64,000 nucleotides of DNA from Streptomyces sp. NBC_00273 (GCF_036178145.1 NZ_CP108067.1:4898001-4962000), one strand, 5' to 3'. Counted from the stretch's first letter, positions 44,340 through 52,963 are shown. The notes: a model not told the origin generated them from the sequence alone. Numbers and translations: made by a program.

Positions 44340-44628
44340 AGCAGTACCAGCAGTAAGCAGTTGCTCACCGAGGGAAGAACGGAGGAGCCGAGCACCATCA
44401 GGATCGCCCGGGCGGAAGCCTTGAGCCCGGGTACCGCAGGACATCGATAGTGAGGTGGTCTCCGGTCAAGCAACCGCGATCCCCGCACTCCCGGCAGCAT
44501 CTCGGTCGGGTCGGCGGAAACACAGGGTCGGCGCAGTATCAGGGCCGACAGATGGTGTAGTAGTTCCTTCGGGGCCCTGGTGCCGTACGGCACCAGGGCC
44601 CCTCCACGCGTTCCACGAGAGAGGTTCA
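43939..44628 (+). ncRNA. Long GCAGT-rich leader RNA of the BldC-like gene
   Basis: The leader contains 18 copies of GCAGT between 43987 and 44361, many as GCAGTA or GCAGTT at spacings of 6 to 15 bases. A segment without repeats follows, then a very strong hairpin at 44571-44602. Copy 1 has a different number of GCAGT units after the identical part, so the array expands and contracts. The start is predicted, not known. I know of no described RNA family that matches. Confidence 0.6.
44571..44602 (+). terminator. Attenuator-like hairpin before the BldC-like gene
   Basis: A perfect 32-base palindrome (16-base arms meeting at GTAC) ends 26 bases before the ATG at 44629. Its position within the leader, after the promoter and before the ribosome binding site, suggests transcription attenuation or a protein-binding site. 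Confidence 0.65.
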
Positions 44629-44967
44629 ATGACAGCAGACGACTCGTTCGGCCGTCTCGACAATGACGACTACCCCGCCTACACGATGGGCCGGGCCGCC
44701 GAGATGCTCGGCACCACCCAGGGCTTCCTCCGCGCCATCGGCGAAGCCCGCCTGATCACCCCGCTCCGCTCCGAGGGCGGCCACCGCCGCTACTCCCGCT
44801 ACCAGCTGCGCATTGCCGCCCGCGCCCGGGAACTCGTCGACCAGGGCACCCCCATCGAGGCCGCCTGCCGCATCATCATCCTCGAAGACCAGCTCGAGGA
44901 AGCCCAGCGCATCAACGCCGAGTACCGCCGCGCCGCCGAATCATCCGCGCCGCCGTCCTCGGCCTGA
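44629..44967 (+). CDS. BldC-like small MerR-family DNA-binding protein
   Basis: The 112-residue protein has a MerR-type winged helix: YTMGRAAEMLGTTQGFLRAI, then RLITPLRSEGGHRRYSRYQL. A helix follows and the C-terminus is short; it lacks the long dimerisation coiled coil and any effector domain. This architecture resembles BldC, which binds cooperatively to direct repeats. A GAGAGG site lies 4 bases before the ATG. Its long GCAGT leader is the outstanding feature and could be an autoregulatory target. Confidence 0.82.
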   Translation: MTADDSFGRLDNDDYPAYTMGRAAEMLGTTQGFLRAIGEARLITPLRSEGGHRRYSRYQLRIAARARELVDQGTPIEAACRIIILEDQLEEAQRINAEYRRAAESSAPPSSA

Positions 44968-45015
44968 CCCGAGTGTGCCCGTCGGGATCGGCGGGCCTCG
45001 GTCGTCGAAGGAGTG

Positions 45016-46293
45016 CTATTCGGGTGCGGATGCCTCCGCCAGGTCCGCCCCGGCGTCAGCGCTGCGTGTGACCTGGTGGGTACCGTGCCAGTCCAGGCAC
45101 ATGACCGTCGCGTCGTCCTCGAGACGGCCGCCATGCGCGCGCAGAATCTCGGCGACCAGAGCTCGGGAGGCCTCGCGGGGGTGGAGATCGCCCGTGCGCA
45201 CAACCAGGGAGGGCAGATCGACCTCCACAGCGCGGCGCTCGAGCATGCCGTCGGTGAGCATCACAAGGCGGTCACCCGGCTGCAGGTCCAGCCGCTGCAC
45301 CCGATAGTCGGTACGCGGCTGGATACCGAAGGGGAGATCGACCTCGGGAACCATCTGCTCGACCCTTTCCCGCCTGAGGCGCAGGGGCCAGGGATGCCCG
45401 GCGTTGACGAACTGAGTGGTCCCGTCGAGCAGGCTGATGCGCAGCAGCTGCCCAGTGACGAAGCCCCGCCTGCCGTTGTCGATGACGGCCCGGTTGGCCT
45501 CCAAGGCCTGTACTTCGAGCTCGGCGCCGGCACGCCTGGCCCTGCGAAGGGCGCCCACTGCGAGGGTGGCGAGTAGCGCGGCTTCCACGTCGTGGCCCAT
45601 GGCATCGGTGACGGAGAGTTGCATGGTGTCGCGGTCGACGACGTAGTCGAAGGTGTCACCGCCGACGTGCGTGGCCGGTTCCAGCGCTCCGGCGACCGTG
45701 AACTGGGCTGCCTCACACGCCAGTGAGGTGGGCAGGAGTCGGTGCTGGATCTCGGCGGCCAGGTTCAGGGGCCGTGTACGGCGACCCCATTGGTAGACGT
45801 CGGTGAAGGACCGATTGGCGATCACGATGTAGGCCAGGGCGTGAGCGGTCGCGCCGATCTGCCTCATCGCGAAGTCGTCGGGGTGATCCGGCAGGAAGAG
45901 TTCGAGCAGGCCGATGGCGTCGCCGCGGTTGGTGACGGGCGCCACGACCCTGACCCGGCTGTTGCCCTCTCGCTGGAGGGCCGGCCGCTGTGTGCGCAAC
46001 GCGTCCGCGTAGAGGGTGCCGGGCAGAGCGACGCGCTCAGGGGGCTCGTCGGACTCGACGCTGTCGGCTGCCCCGAGCCGCACCACTGACGAACCGGTGA
46101 AGTCGACGATCAGGAACGAGACCGAGGCAGCCTGCAGGCGGTCCCGGAGCAGCCGCGCGACAACGTCCAGGGACTCCACAGGGGAGGCGGATTCCGCTGC
46201 CGCGAGCACGCCCGCAAGGTCCACCTCCACCAGCTGCTCTCCGCCGGCGCGTCCCTGATGGGCGCCTGGATCTCGCTCCTCGGTTGGGGGCAT
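45016..46293 (-). CDS. GAF-SpoIIE (PP2C) serine phosphatase
   Basis: The 425-residue protein has an N-terminal GAF-like sensor (about 40-170, with SVSFLIVDFTGSSVVRLG and GLLELFLPDH) and a PP2C domain with EIQHRLLPTSLA, GGDTFDYV and VTDAMGHDVEAALLATLAVG, ending DDATVMCLDW. It would dephosphorylate a STAS antagonist to activate a sigma factor. The ATG at 46293 has a GAGGAG site. A second phosphatase of this type is at 61095. Confidence 0.9.
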   Translation of the reverse strand: MPPTEERDPGAHQGRAGGEQLVEVDLAGVLAAAESASPVESLDVVARLLRDRLQAASVSFLIVDFTGSSVVRLGAADSVESDEPPERVALPGTLYADALRTQRPALQREGNSRVRVVAPVTNRGDAIGLLELFLPDHPDDFAMRQIGATAHALAYIVIANRSFTDVYQWGRRTRPLNLAAEIQHRLLPTSLACEAAQFTVAGALEPATHVGGDTFDYVVDRDTMQLSVTDAMGHDVEAALLATLAVGALRRARRAGAELEVQALEANRAVIDNGRRGFVTGQLLRISLLDGTTQFVNAGHPWPLRLRRERVEQMVPEVDLPFGIQPRTDYRVQRLDLQPGDRLVMLTDGMLERRAVEVDLPSLVVRTGDLHPREASRALVAEILRAHGGRLEDDATVMCLDWHGTHQVTRSADAGADLAEASAPE

Positions 46294-46733
46294 GACCGCT
46301 CCTCTCCTCCTCCGACACCGTGGGACCGGCCCCTCCACGAGAACTTCTCCTGACGCTCTTTCCGAGCGCCCGAGGCCTTACGGTCGGCCCCCACTGCCTC
46401 GTCGCGAAGCCATCCATCTGGGGTCGCAGCCTGTGACCACGGCCGGCACAGATCCGGGAAACCCGCGGGGCCGACCGTGCTCAACCCTGCCCGAGGACCC
46501 GCACGCCAGGTGGCTGCTGCTGCCCGCGCAGGCCGCGCTGCCTGACTGGTTCACCCGAACAGCAGGCATCGGCCCTACTCGGGGACGCTGCCCGGTCACC
46601 GGCATAGCACGCGCGCCCGGAATCCTCTGAGGACCCGGTTACGAGGCAAGCACCGGGGCATGGGGATGGACGATTCAAGCCGGCGGTGTGGCTGTGGCCG
46701 CCGCCTTCGAGCCGAGAGTGAGGAGACGGGGTT
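46294..46733. other. Gene-free stretch between the phosphatase and the PRC-barrel gene
   Basis: Only antisense or short frames are present. It must hold the phosphatase promoter and the promoter of the rightward PRC-barrel gene. Confidence 0.5.
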
Positions 46734-47093
46734 GTGAGCGGTGTGTGGATGTACGCGCAGGACAGCGGCTACACGTCCCGGCAGTCACTGGTGGGGTTCA
46801 CGGTTGAGGCGGCTGACGGAACCATCGGGCACGTGGACCGCCAGCAGGACCAGCCCGGCATGCAACACCTGGTCGTCGACACCGGCGTGTGGGTGTTCGG
46901 CAAGAGCATTCTGATCCCGGCCGGCGCCGTCGCCGGCATCGACACCGAAACACGGACGGTAAGGGTGACAGGGACCCGGGAAGAGATCAAAGCCGCTCCC
47001 CAGTTCACCACCGACAGCGAAACGGCTGACCACCGCTACCTGTCCGCCGTCGGCAACTACTACCTCTCCCTCCGCCGCCCCCTCGCACCCTGA
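46734..47093 (+). CDS. PRC-barrel domain protein
   Basis: The 119-residue protein has the PRC-barrel pattern: SLVGFTVEAADGTIGHVDRQ, HLVVDTGVWVFGKSILIPAG and AVAGIDTETRTVRVTGTREE. Stand-alone PRC-barrel proteins are common in stress islands and may bind RNA or membrane partners. The GTG start has an AGGAG site 9 bases upstream. Confidence 0.88.
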   Translation: MSGVWMYAQDSGYTSRQSLVGFTVEAADGTIGHVDRQQDQPGMQHLVVDTGVWVFGKSILIPAGAVAGIDTETRTVRVTGTREEIKAAPQFTTDSETADHRYLSAVGNYYLSLRRPLAP

Positions 47094-47159
47094 CCCGAAG
47101 CCAGCCGGCAACTCGCCCGCCCCAGGGCGACAGCAGCCCCGGGCAGAACATTGCCGTGC

Positions 47160-47990
47160 TCAGTAGACGGTGAAGGAGATGGCGATGTAGTGCGCGGTGA
47201 AGGCTGCCACGGTCAGGGCGTGGAAGACCTCGTGGAAGCCGAACCAGCGGGGCGAGGGGTCGGGGCGCTGAAGGGCGTAGACAACCGCGCCCGCACTGTA
47301 GAGAAGCCCGCCGGTCACGATCAAGGCGAGTACGGGCGTCCCACCACTGTCCAGGAAGTCGGGCAGGTAACGCACCGGTGCCCAGCCCAGGGCCAGGTAG
47401 CAGGGGGTGTACAGCCAGCGGGGAGCTCCGACCCACAGGACACGGAAGGCGATGCCGGCCAGAGCGCCCGTCCACACGATCCACAGCAGGACGGACCGCT
47501 GGTCAGGGGCGAGAAGGAGCACGGCAAGCGGGGTACAGGTGCCGGCGATGATCAGGAAGATGTTGGCGTGGTCGAGGCGACGCAGAACGGCCTCACCGAG
47601 TGGTCCCCACGTCCCCAGGTGGTAGACGGCGCTCGTCCCGAACAGCATCCAGGCGGTGACGGAGTACACGGTGCAGGCCAGGGTGGCGTGCGGCGTCCCA
47701 GCCAGGCAGATGAGGACGATGCCCGCGGCCAGCGATGCGGGGACCATTCCGGCGTGAAGCCAGCCTCGTAGCTTCGGCTTGATCGGCTCCACCAGATCGG
47801 CCGCTCGCTCGACCAGGTCGGCAACCGGGTGGGAGTCCTCGGCGGCCTTGTCACGGTGCGATCCGGAGGGAGGACCACTTGCCTCGCAGCCTCCGACCGT
47901 CGGTGCGGAAGACACACCGCCGGTTTCGACGTCGTCGCGGGACACTGCTTCCCTTCCTGCCTCGGACTGCTGGGCGTCACTGGCAACCAC
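47160..47990 (-). CDS. Hemolysin III family (TrhA/PAQR-like) membrane protein
   Basis: The 276-residue protein has a hydrophilic N-terminus of about 60 residues, then seven helices with KPKLRGWLHAGMVP, GTSAVYHLGTW, LRRLDHANIFLIIAGTCTPL and GFHEVFHALTVAAFTAHYIA. The conserved His and Asp residues form the metal site of PAQR-like hydrolases. The bacterial role is membrane lipid homeostasis in characterised cases. The start is GTG with no clear binding site; a later start is possible. Confidence 0.85.
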   Translation of the reverse strand: MVASDAQQSEAGREAVSRDDVETGGVSSAPTVGGCEASGPPSGSHRDKAAEDSHPVADLVERAADLVEPIKPKLRGWLHAGMVPASLAAGIVLICLAGTPHATLACTVYSVTAWMLFGTSAVYHLGTWGPLGEAVLRRLDHANIFLIIAGTCTPLAVLLLAPDQRSVLLWIVWTGALAGIAFRVLWVGAPRWLYTPCYLALGWAPVRYLPDFLDSGGTPVLALIVTGGLLYSAGAVVYALQRPDPSPRWFGFHEVFHALTVAAFTAHYIAISFTVY

Positions 47991-48209
47991 GTGCTCATGT
48001 TAGGAGCCTGCCCGCAGGAGCATGGCCCGAGGCCTGCCTCGGACCACCGGGCCAGCACCGCCGGACACGGTCTGTTCAGCCGCACATGGTTCCGGTCCTG
48101 GAGGCCTGCCCCCAACTGGGGCCGTGGAAGTCGTGTAAGTCGGCGGGCCATGGGAACGATCAGGGCTTCCGAACGGGCCTCTCCGCTCTCCTACGTTCAA
48201 GGACCGCCG

Positions 48210-48770
48210 ATGCTTCCCGAGTTCCGCTCCCACGCATCCGCCCCCCTCTCCCACCAGCTGGAACAGCGACTGGGACTGGACCCACGCCTCGAAGCGGGCC
48301 GAATCGACGTCGAGCGCGTCGCCGACATCGCCGTCGTCGCATCCGCCCACTCCGATGGGTACGCGGCCACCGCGCACCTCCTCGGACTGCTGGCCGCGCT
48401 CCCCGCTCCCACCGATGCCGGAGAACGCTTCTGGTCGGACCTGTGGAGGACCTCAGGCTCCCTCTACCTGCTGCCCGCCAACATCAAGACGTTCGTGCTG
48501 AGTTCGCTGGCCGGAGAAGGCACCGGTCTGGCCGGTCAGATCCTCTCGGCTGTCGACGAGATGACCCCGCCCCAGCGCGTCGCAGCCGGAGAGGTAATCG
48601 GCCAGGCGCTCGCCGAATCCGACCACCTCCCCGACCTCAAGACGCAGGTCATCGGCGAGCTGTGGCTCCGGGATCTCGAACTCACCGCCTGGCGGGTCCT
48701 GCACGCGGACCACAAATCAGCTGATCCGGCTGAGCGGAAAGCCTTCCTCGACGCATGGAGGTGTGTCTGA
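48210..48770 (+). CDS. Hypothetical soluble protein
   Basis: The 186-residue helical protein has SHQLEQRLGLDPRLEAGRID and WSDLWRTSGSLYLLPANIKT. An AAGGA site lies 6 bases before the ATG. No family is recognised. It is transcribed toward the integrase remnant. Confidence 0.6.
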   Translation: MLPEFRSHASAPLSHQLEQRLGLDPRLEAGRIDVERVADIAVVASAHSDGYAATAHLLGLLAALPAPTDAGERFWSDLWRTSGSLYLLPANIKTFVLSSLAGEGTGLAGQILSAVDEMTPPQRVAAGEVIGQALAESDHLPDLKTQVIGELWLRDLELTAWRVLHADHKSADPAERKAFLDAWRCV

Positions 48771-48909
48771 GCGCCAGTCTCCTCTCGACACGGCACGGCC
48801 GTAGACGGGCCATCGACGAGCGCCGCCGCTGCTGTTCGGGTCCAACGGCACCCAGAGAGCCGGTGAGGAGAGGAAGGCGAGACGCCTCCCTCCCCTCCCC
48901 CACCGATCG

Positions 48910-49575
48910 TCAAGCGCCCTTCGCCTGCCTCTTCACCGCTCCCTTGACGCGGGCAGCGCGTACCCGGGCGTCGATGCCCCCGGCGACCTCCTGCTGACGC
49001 TCGTCGTCGGAGTGCTGGTAGATCATCGCGGCCTTCTCCGAGGACTGGCCGGCGCGGACCATCGTGTCCTTGAGGGTCGCGCCGGACTGGGTGGAGAGGG
49101 TGTGGCCGGTGTGGCGCAGGTCGTAGAAGCGGAAGTCCTTCGACAGTCCGACCTTCGCGCGGGCCTTGGCCCACTTGCGGCCGAAGGACGTGCGCCGGAA
49201 CGGCGCCCCCTTCTCCCCCACGAACAGCAGCCCGTCGGGCTCCTTCTCCGCGAACCAGTCCAGGTGCCGCTTGACCTCCATGGAGAGGAAGGCCGGCAGG
49301 TGGATGGTGCGGACGCCCGCCGCCGACTTGGTGTCGCCTTCGACGCGGCGGCCGGTGTTCAGTTCCGGGGCGGCCTCGGTGATCCGTACGGCGAGGGGAT
49401 CGAGGGTGACCGAGGTCCGGCGCAGGGCCGCCTGCTCCTCCGGGCGCATCGGGCCGTAGGCGCAGAAGTAGACCATCAGCCGCCAGCGCGGGCCCATGGC
49501 TTCGGCGAGGGCGTCGACCTGGGCGACGGTCGCGGTCGAGCGCTCCTTGGCCTGCCCATCTCGCGCAGGCCACGA
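48910..49575 (-). pseudogene. Tyrosine recombinase (integrase) lacking its N-terminal half
   Basis: From KERSTATVAQVDALAEAMGP to the C-terminus the frame is a phage-type integrase catalytic domain: AYGPMRPEEQAALRR (first Arg), HLPAFLSMEVKRHL, YDLRHTGHT (His-x-x-Arg region) and EKAAMIYQHSDDERQ (nucleophile Tyr). The N-terminal core-binding domain of about 200 residues is absent and upstream codons lose similarity, so it is inactive. It reads away from the att copy at 49680. Confidence 0.85.
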
Positions 49576-49679
49576 GCGGTGAACAGCGGGCAACACGGGT
49601 GCAGGGGCCGCCTCCAAACGGGCCCTTGGGGGGACCATCACTGCAGGTCAGGGGCTCAGTCAAGGCCGCAGGCAGCGTA

Positions 49680-49760
49680 GGTTCCGAAGCTTATGGCGCG
49701 GGTTCGATTCCCGTCGTCCGCTCAGATACGAAGGCCCAGGTCAACGACCTGGGCCTTCGT
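49680..49760 (+). repeat. Decayed att copy: tRNA-Gly 3' part plus terminator
   Basis: Bases 49680-49722 match the tRNA from the anticodon loop to the acceptor end with a few changes (anticodon position reads CCG). The following hairpin (49728-49742 with 49746-49760) is identical to the tRNA terminator stem. It is the right junction of the first element. Confidence 0.85.
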
Positions 49761-50386
49761 CGTTGTTAGGCGGTCGATGATGCTGTCCCGGTCCTGTCCC
49801 TCCGCGCCGTCGACGGTCGGATACGAGGTCACGACGAGACGGTCGGAGCCCGCCCACAGCATCGCGGTTCCCAGAACGAGCCATTCACCGCTGACCGTCC
49901 GGCCGAGGTCGCCGCTGTCGCAGCACAGCATCGACACCTGCCGGGGCATCGGGAAGCGCCCCGGTTCCCCGAAGAGCATGCCCGCCGTGAGCACCCGCGC
50001 CGCCGCCTCGGGATCCCCGTCGTCGGTCGCGGGACGCAGGACGATTCCGCCCTTCAGCGGGGAGGCCACCTGTTCCGCCGTGTGGCAGGCGATGACGGCG
50101 CTGCCCTCGCCCCGCTCCCGCAACTCCCGCAACTCCCGCAACTCCCGCAGTTTCGCCCCGAGTCCTTCCAGGGAGACGTCCGTGGACGGGGTCAGCACGG
50201 TCACGTCGTCGGGCAGGTGCTCCAACAGCATCCGCGCCCCGGTCAGTTCGGCGTCCGGGTCCGGTTCCCCGAGGTCCGCTCCGGGGTCAATGAGGGCGAG
50301 GGCGGCTTCGTCGTGCCGGGGTCCGATGAGCAACGCACTGGCCAGGACGCGGTCCTCCCAGTCCCAGAGCTCCTCGCCCGCGTGCT
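49722..50386 (-). pseudogene. C-terminal fragment of a CHAT-domain (caspase-like) protein
   Basis: The frame holds the end of a CHAT peptidase-like domain: RQVSMLCCDSGDLGRTVSGE and WLVLGTAMLWAGSDRLVVTS. The catalytic His part is not visible, and upstream a stop at about 50387 cuts the family sequence (GEELWDWEDRVLASALL). The last residues are encoded by the tRNA terminator hairpin of the att copy, so the 3' end is also fused. It is broken on both sides. Confidence 0.65.
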
Positions 50387-50500
50387 ACCGCCCCGGTCGT
50401 CCGATCAGTGCACGCGAGCGTAGCGGCCGGAAGCGGTCCCCGGGGCCCGTTCCGCACGACCGCCGCACCGCCGGGGAACGGGATGGCACTGGGTTGACCT

Positions 50501-51097
50501 TTACGGGCCGGGGACTTGCGTCGCCGAGCGGACGAGGCGGATGAGGCCTGCTCGCATCCGTTGTTCGCCGAGTTCCGGCAGGAGTGCGGCTACGTGTTCG
50601 GCGGCCAGCGCGGCAAGTAGGGCGTGGGCGGTGGGCTCGGGGTCGGGGTCGGGTGTGGCGGCCAGCAGGATCGTCGTGTGGCGGTGCCAGAACCGGTAGG
50701 CCCCGATCCGGTAACGGGCGCCGACCGCGGCAGTCTCCGAGGTGCGGATGAGCGTCAGGTTCTCCAGCAGATAGTCGAAGTAGGCGTTGACGAATGCGGT
50801 GAGTCGCTCGGTGACGGCGGCTCCGGGGCCGAGCGGTGGCGGTCCGTACAGGATCGCCTCCTGCAGCACGCGTTCCCGGGCATCAAGAAGTGCGGCGGCC
50901 AGCCCGGACTTGTCGCCGAAGCGGCGGTACAGGGTGCCCTTGCCGACGCCGGCGGCTTCGGCCACTTGATCCATGGAGACCGCCTCCACCCCGTGCTCGG
51001 CGAACAGACGAGCGGCCGCCTCCAGCACGGCGGCACGGTTGCGCGCCGAGCGCGCCTGCTCCTTCGGCGGCGGGGTGCGCAGGAGTTCCAACAGCAT
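50501..51097 (-). CDS. TetR-family regulator
   Basis: The 198-residue protein has the TetR helix-turn-helix RAAVLEAAARLFAEHGVEAV then SMDQVAEAAGVGKGTLYRRF near residues 21-60 and a helical ligand domain. I chose the start at 51097 because both operator palindromes then lie in the 75-base divergent gap. A rhodanese gene is divergent and is the probable target. Confidence 0.88.
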   Translation of the reverse strand: MLLELLRTPPPKEQARSARNRAAVLEAAARLFAEHGVEAVSMDQVAEAAGVGKGTLYRRFGDKSGLAAALLDARERVLQEAILYGPPPLGPGAAVTERLTAFVNAYFDYLLENLTLIRTSETAAVGARYRIGAYRFWHRHTTILLAATPDPDPEPTAHALLAALAAEHVAALLPELGEQRMRAGLIRLVRSATQVPGP

Positions 51098-51105
51098 TGC
51101 AGAAT

Positions 51106-51153
51106 CGGACTGCAGTCCGTTATCGTCATGAGCCACAACCGGACTATAGTCCG
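51106..51153. promoter_or_regulatory. Paired TetR operators CGGACTRYAGTCCG
   Basis: CGGACTGCAGTCCG (51106-51119) and CGGACTATAGTCCG (51140-51153) are perfect 14-base palindromes with centres 34 bases apart in the TetR-rhodanese divergent promoter. Confidence 0.85.
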
Positions 51154-51172
51154 TTCTCTGAAAGGCAGTGGC

Positions 51173-51499
51173 ATGACCGCACTCATCACACGCGACGAGT
51201 TGAAGACGGCGATAGACGCGGGCAGTGTGACCGTGATCGACACGCTGGGCGGCGAGTACTACGCCAAGCAACACCTGCCCGGCGCGCTCACGCTGGTTTC
51301 GGCCGACGTGGACGCCCAGGCGTCCGCCCTGCTCCCCGACCGCGACGCTGCGATCGTCACCTACTGCTCCAACCCGGCGTGCCCCAACAGCGGACAGGTC
51401 GCCGACCGGCTCACCGCCCTCGGCTACACCGACGTTCGCAAGTACCGCGAAGGCATCCAGGACTGGGTGGAGGCCGGCCTCCCCACCGAATCCGCCTGA
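51173..51499 (+). CDS. Rhodanese-like sulfurtransferase
   Basis: The 108-residue single-domain rhodanese has VTVIDTLGGEYYAKQHLPGA at residues 18-37 and the active-site loop TYCSNPACPNSGQVADRL with the catalytic Cys. The C-terminal YREGIQDWVEAGLP is typical. It carries persulfide sulfur, or acts in detoxification of sulfur or arsenic compounds. It is controlled by the divergent TetR protein. Confidence 0.88.
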   Translation: MTALITRDELKTAIDAGSVTVIDTLGGEYYAKQHLPGALTLVSADVDAQASALLPDRDAAIVTYCSNPACPNSGQVADRLTALGYTDVRKYREGIQDWVEAGLPTESA

Positions 51500-51533
51500 C
51501 TCCACCGGGGGAGGGATTCGGTGGTGCCGGCCT

Positions 51534-52937
51534 TCACGCCCTGCGTGAGCGGGCGGGCCGCTCGCGGGTCGTCGCTTGTTCGGTCAGTACGGCGACCGCG
51601 CGGGTCAGGGTTCCGGGGGTGGCCGTGTAGGGGAGCCGCAGGTAGCGGGTCAGGGTGCGGTCGGCGGAGAAGGTCGGCCCGGGCGAGAGTTTCAGGCCCT
51701 GGCGGGCTGCGCGGGCGGCCAAGGCGGTGGCGGTCGTGTCGTGCAGCCGCAGCCACAGGCACAGGCCGCCCGGAGGGCGCGTGAAGCTCCATCCGCCGAC
51801 ACCCTCCAGCAAGGCCACGAGGTGGTCGCGCTGGGCGCGGAGTCGGTCACGCCGGTCGTGTAGCAGGTCCTGCGGGTCGGCCAGGAGTTCGCAGGCGATG
51901 AGCTGCTCCAGCGGCGGCGGTGACAGTCTCGCTTGGAGCGGGTTGTGCAGGAGTTCGCGGATGACGGCGGCGTCGGTGCGCAGCCAGCCGACGCGCAGGC
52001 CGCCCCAGACGAGCTTGCTCGTTGAGCCGATGGAGATGACGGCTCTGCCCGTCAGGTGCGGGACGGACTCCGGTGGGGTGCGCAGGTCCAGGTCGCGCAG
52101 GGTTTCGTCGCCGATGATCGTCATGTCGTTGCGGGCCGCCAGTTCGGCCACGTGGTCGCGCAGGTCGGCGGACATGAGGGCGCCGGTGGGATTGTGGAAG
52201 TCCGGTGTCAGGTAGGCCAGTCCCGGCCGTACCGTCTTCACGGCGTGGGTGAGGTGGTCCGGATCCCAGCCGTCGGAGGTGACGGGTGAGGCCACCAACC
52301 GGGCGCGGCGGCGTCGCAGGACGGCCAGTGCGCCTTGGTATGTGGGGCTCTCCACCAGGACGGGGCGGGCGCGGTCGTGCAGGTGGTCGGCCAGGAGGGT
52401 GAAGGCTGCCCTGGCGCCCGAGGTGACCAGGATCTGATCGGGGCGGGTCGGTAGGCCCTCGCGGGTGTACCGGTCGGCCAGCAGTTCCCGCAGCTGCGGT
52501 AGACCCGCGTCGGGCTCGGCCGCGTCCATCAGCAGGGACGCCGATCGTTCCACCGCTCTGCGCGATGCTTCCAAGTAGGCGGCCTGGGGGGCGGCGGGCA
52601 CCGCGCGGGTGAAGTCAAGGCCGTCCCCGTGGTCCATTGACCAGGGTGCAGTGCGCTCGGTGATTTCCGGTGGGAGCCGGACGTCGCTGCCGCTGCCGTG
52701 GTGAGTGCGCAGCCAGCCGGTGTCGCGGAGCGCGGCCAGGGCGGTGACCACGGTGCCGCGGCTGATCTGGAGGGATGTGGCGAGGGCGCGTTCGGAGGGA
52801 AGTCGCGTGCCGATGGGGATCCGTCCGTCGATGACGGCGTCCCGGATTGCGGCGCTGAGTGCTTCCGCGAGAGGTCCTGGTTCCTGCCGCCAGCTACCCA
52901 GAGCGGAGGCGATTCCGGGATTTCGAGTTCCGGTCAT
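51534..52937 (-). CDS. MocR-type (GntR-aminotransferase) transcription regulator
   Basis: The 467-residue protein has an N-terminal GntR winged helix (LSAAIRDAVIDGRIPIGTRL then PSERALATSLQISRGTVVTA) and a fold-type I aminotransferase-like domain with YLTPDFHNPTGALMS and SIGSTSKLVWGGLRVGWLR, whose Lys can bind PLP. Such proteins are PLP-responsive regulators, often of the divergent gene. Here that is the MFS transporter. The ATG at 52937 fits the family; the upstream open frame does not. Confidence 0.88.
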   Translation of the reverse strand: MTGTRNPGIASALGSWRQEPGPLAEALSAAIRDAVIDGRIPIGTRLPSERALATSLQISRGTVVTALAALRDTGWLRTHHGSGSDVRLPPEITERTAPWSMDHGDGLDFTRAVPAAPQAAYLEASRRAVERSASLLMDAAEPDAGLPQLRELLADRYTREGLPTRPDQILVTSGARAAFTLLADHLHDRARPVLVESPTYQGALAVLRRRRARLVASPVTSDGWDPDHLTHAVKTVRPGLAYLTPDFHNPTGALMSADLRDHVAELAARNDMTIIGDETLRDLDLRTPPESVPHLTGRAVISIGSTSKLVWGGLRVGWLRTDAAVIRELLHNPLQARLSPPPLEQLIACELLADPQDLLHDRRDRLRAQRDHLVALLEGVGGWSFTRPPGGLCLWLRLHDTTATALAARAARQGLKLSPGPTFSADRTLTRYLRLPYTATPGTLTRAVAVLTEQATTRERPARSRRA

Positions 52938-52963
52938 TGGTCCAGTTTGCCGAATGTGGACCA
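52938..52963. promoter_or_regulatory. Inverted repeat TGGTCCA-N12-TGGACCA at the MocR start
   Basis: The 7-base perfect inverted repeat begins at the base before the MocR start codon and lies in the divergent region to the MFS gene. It is the likely MocR operator (inference). Confidence 0.5.

Larger units (their letters stand above)
33740..49722. mobile_element. Remnant of an integrated element (tRNA-Gly site)
   Basis: The left end is the intact tRNA-Gly. The right end is a decayed copy of the tRNA 3' part plus its terminator (49680-49760), and a tyrosine recombinase lacking its N-terminal half lies 39 bases inside. This is the standard layout of an actinomycete integrative element. No replication or transfer gene is left, and the cargo is mostly stress genes, so the element is immobile and probably domesticated. 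Repeated and truncated genes inside show internal rearrangement. Confidence 0.65.

Noticed and set aside
43987..44361. GCAGT array considered as a CRISPR array
   Set aside because: Repeats are only 5 to 6 bases, the spacing is irregular and short, and no cas gene is present.
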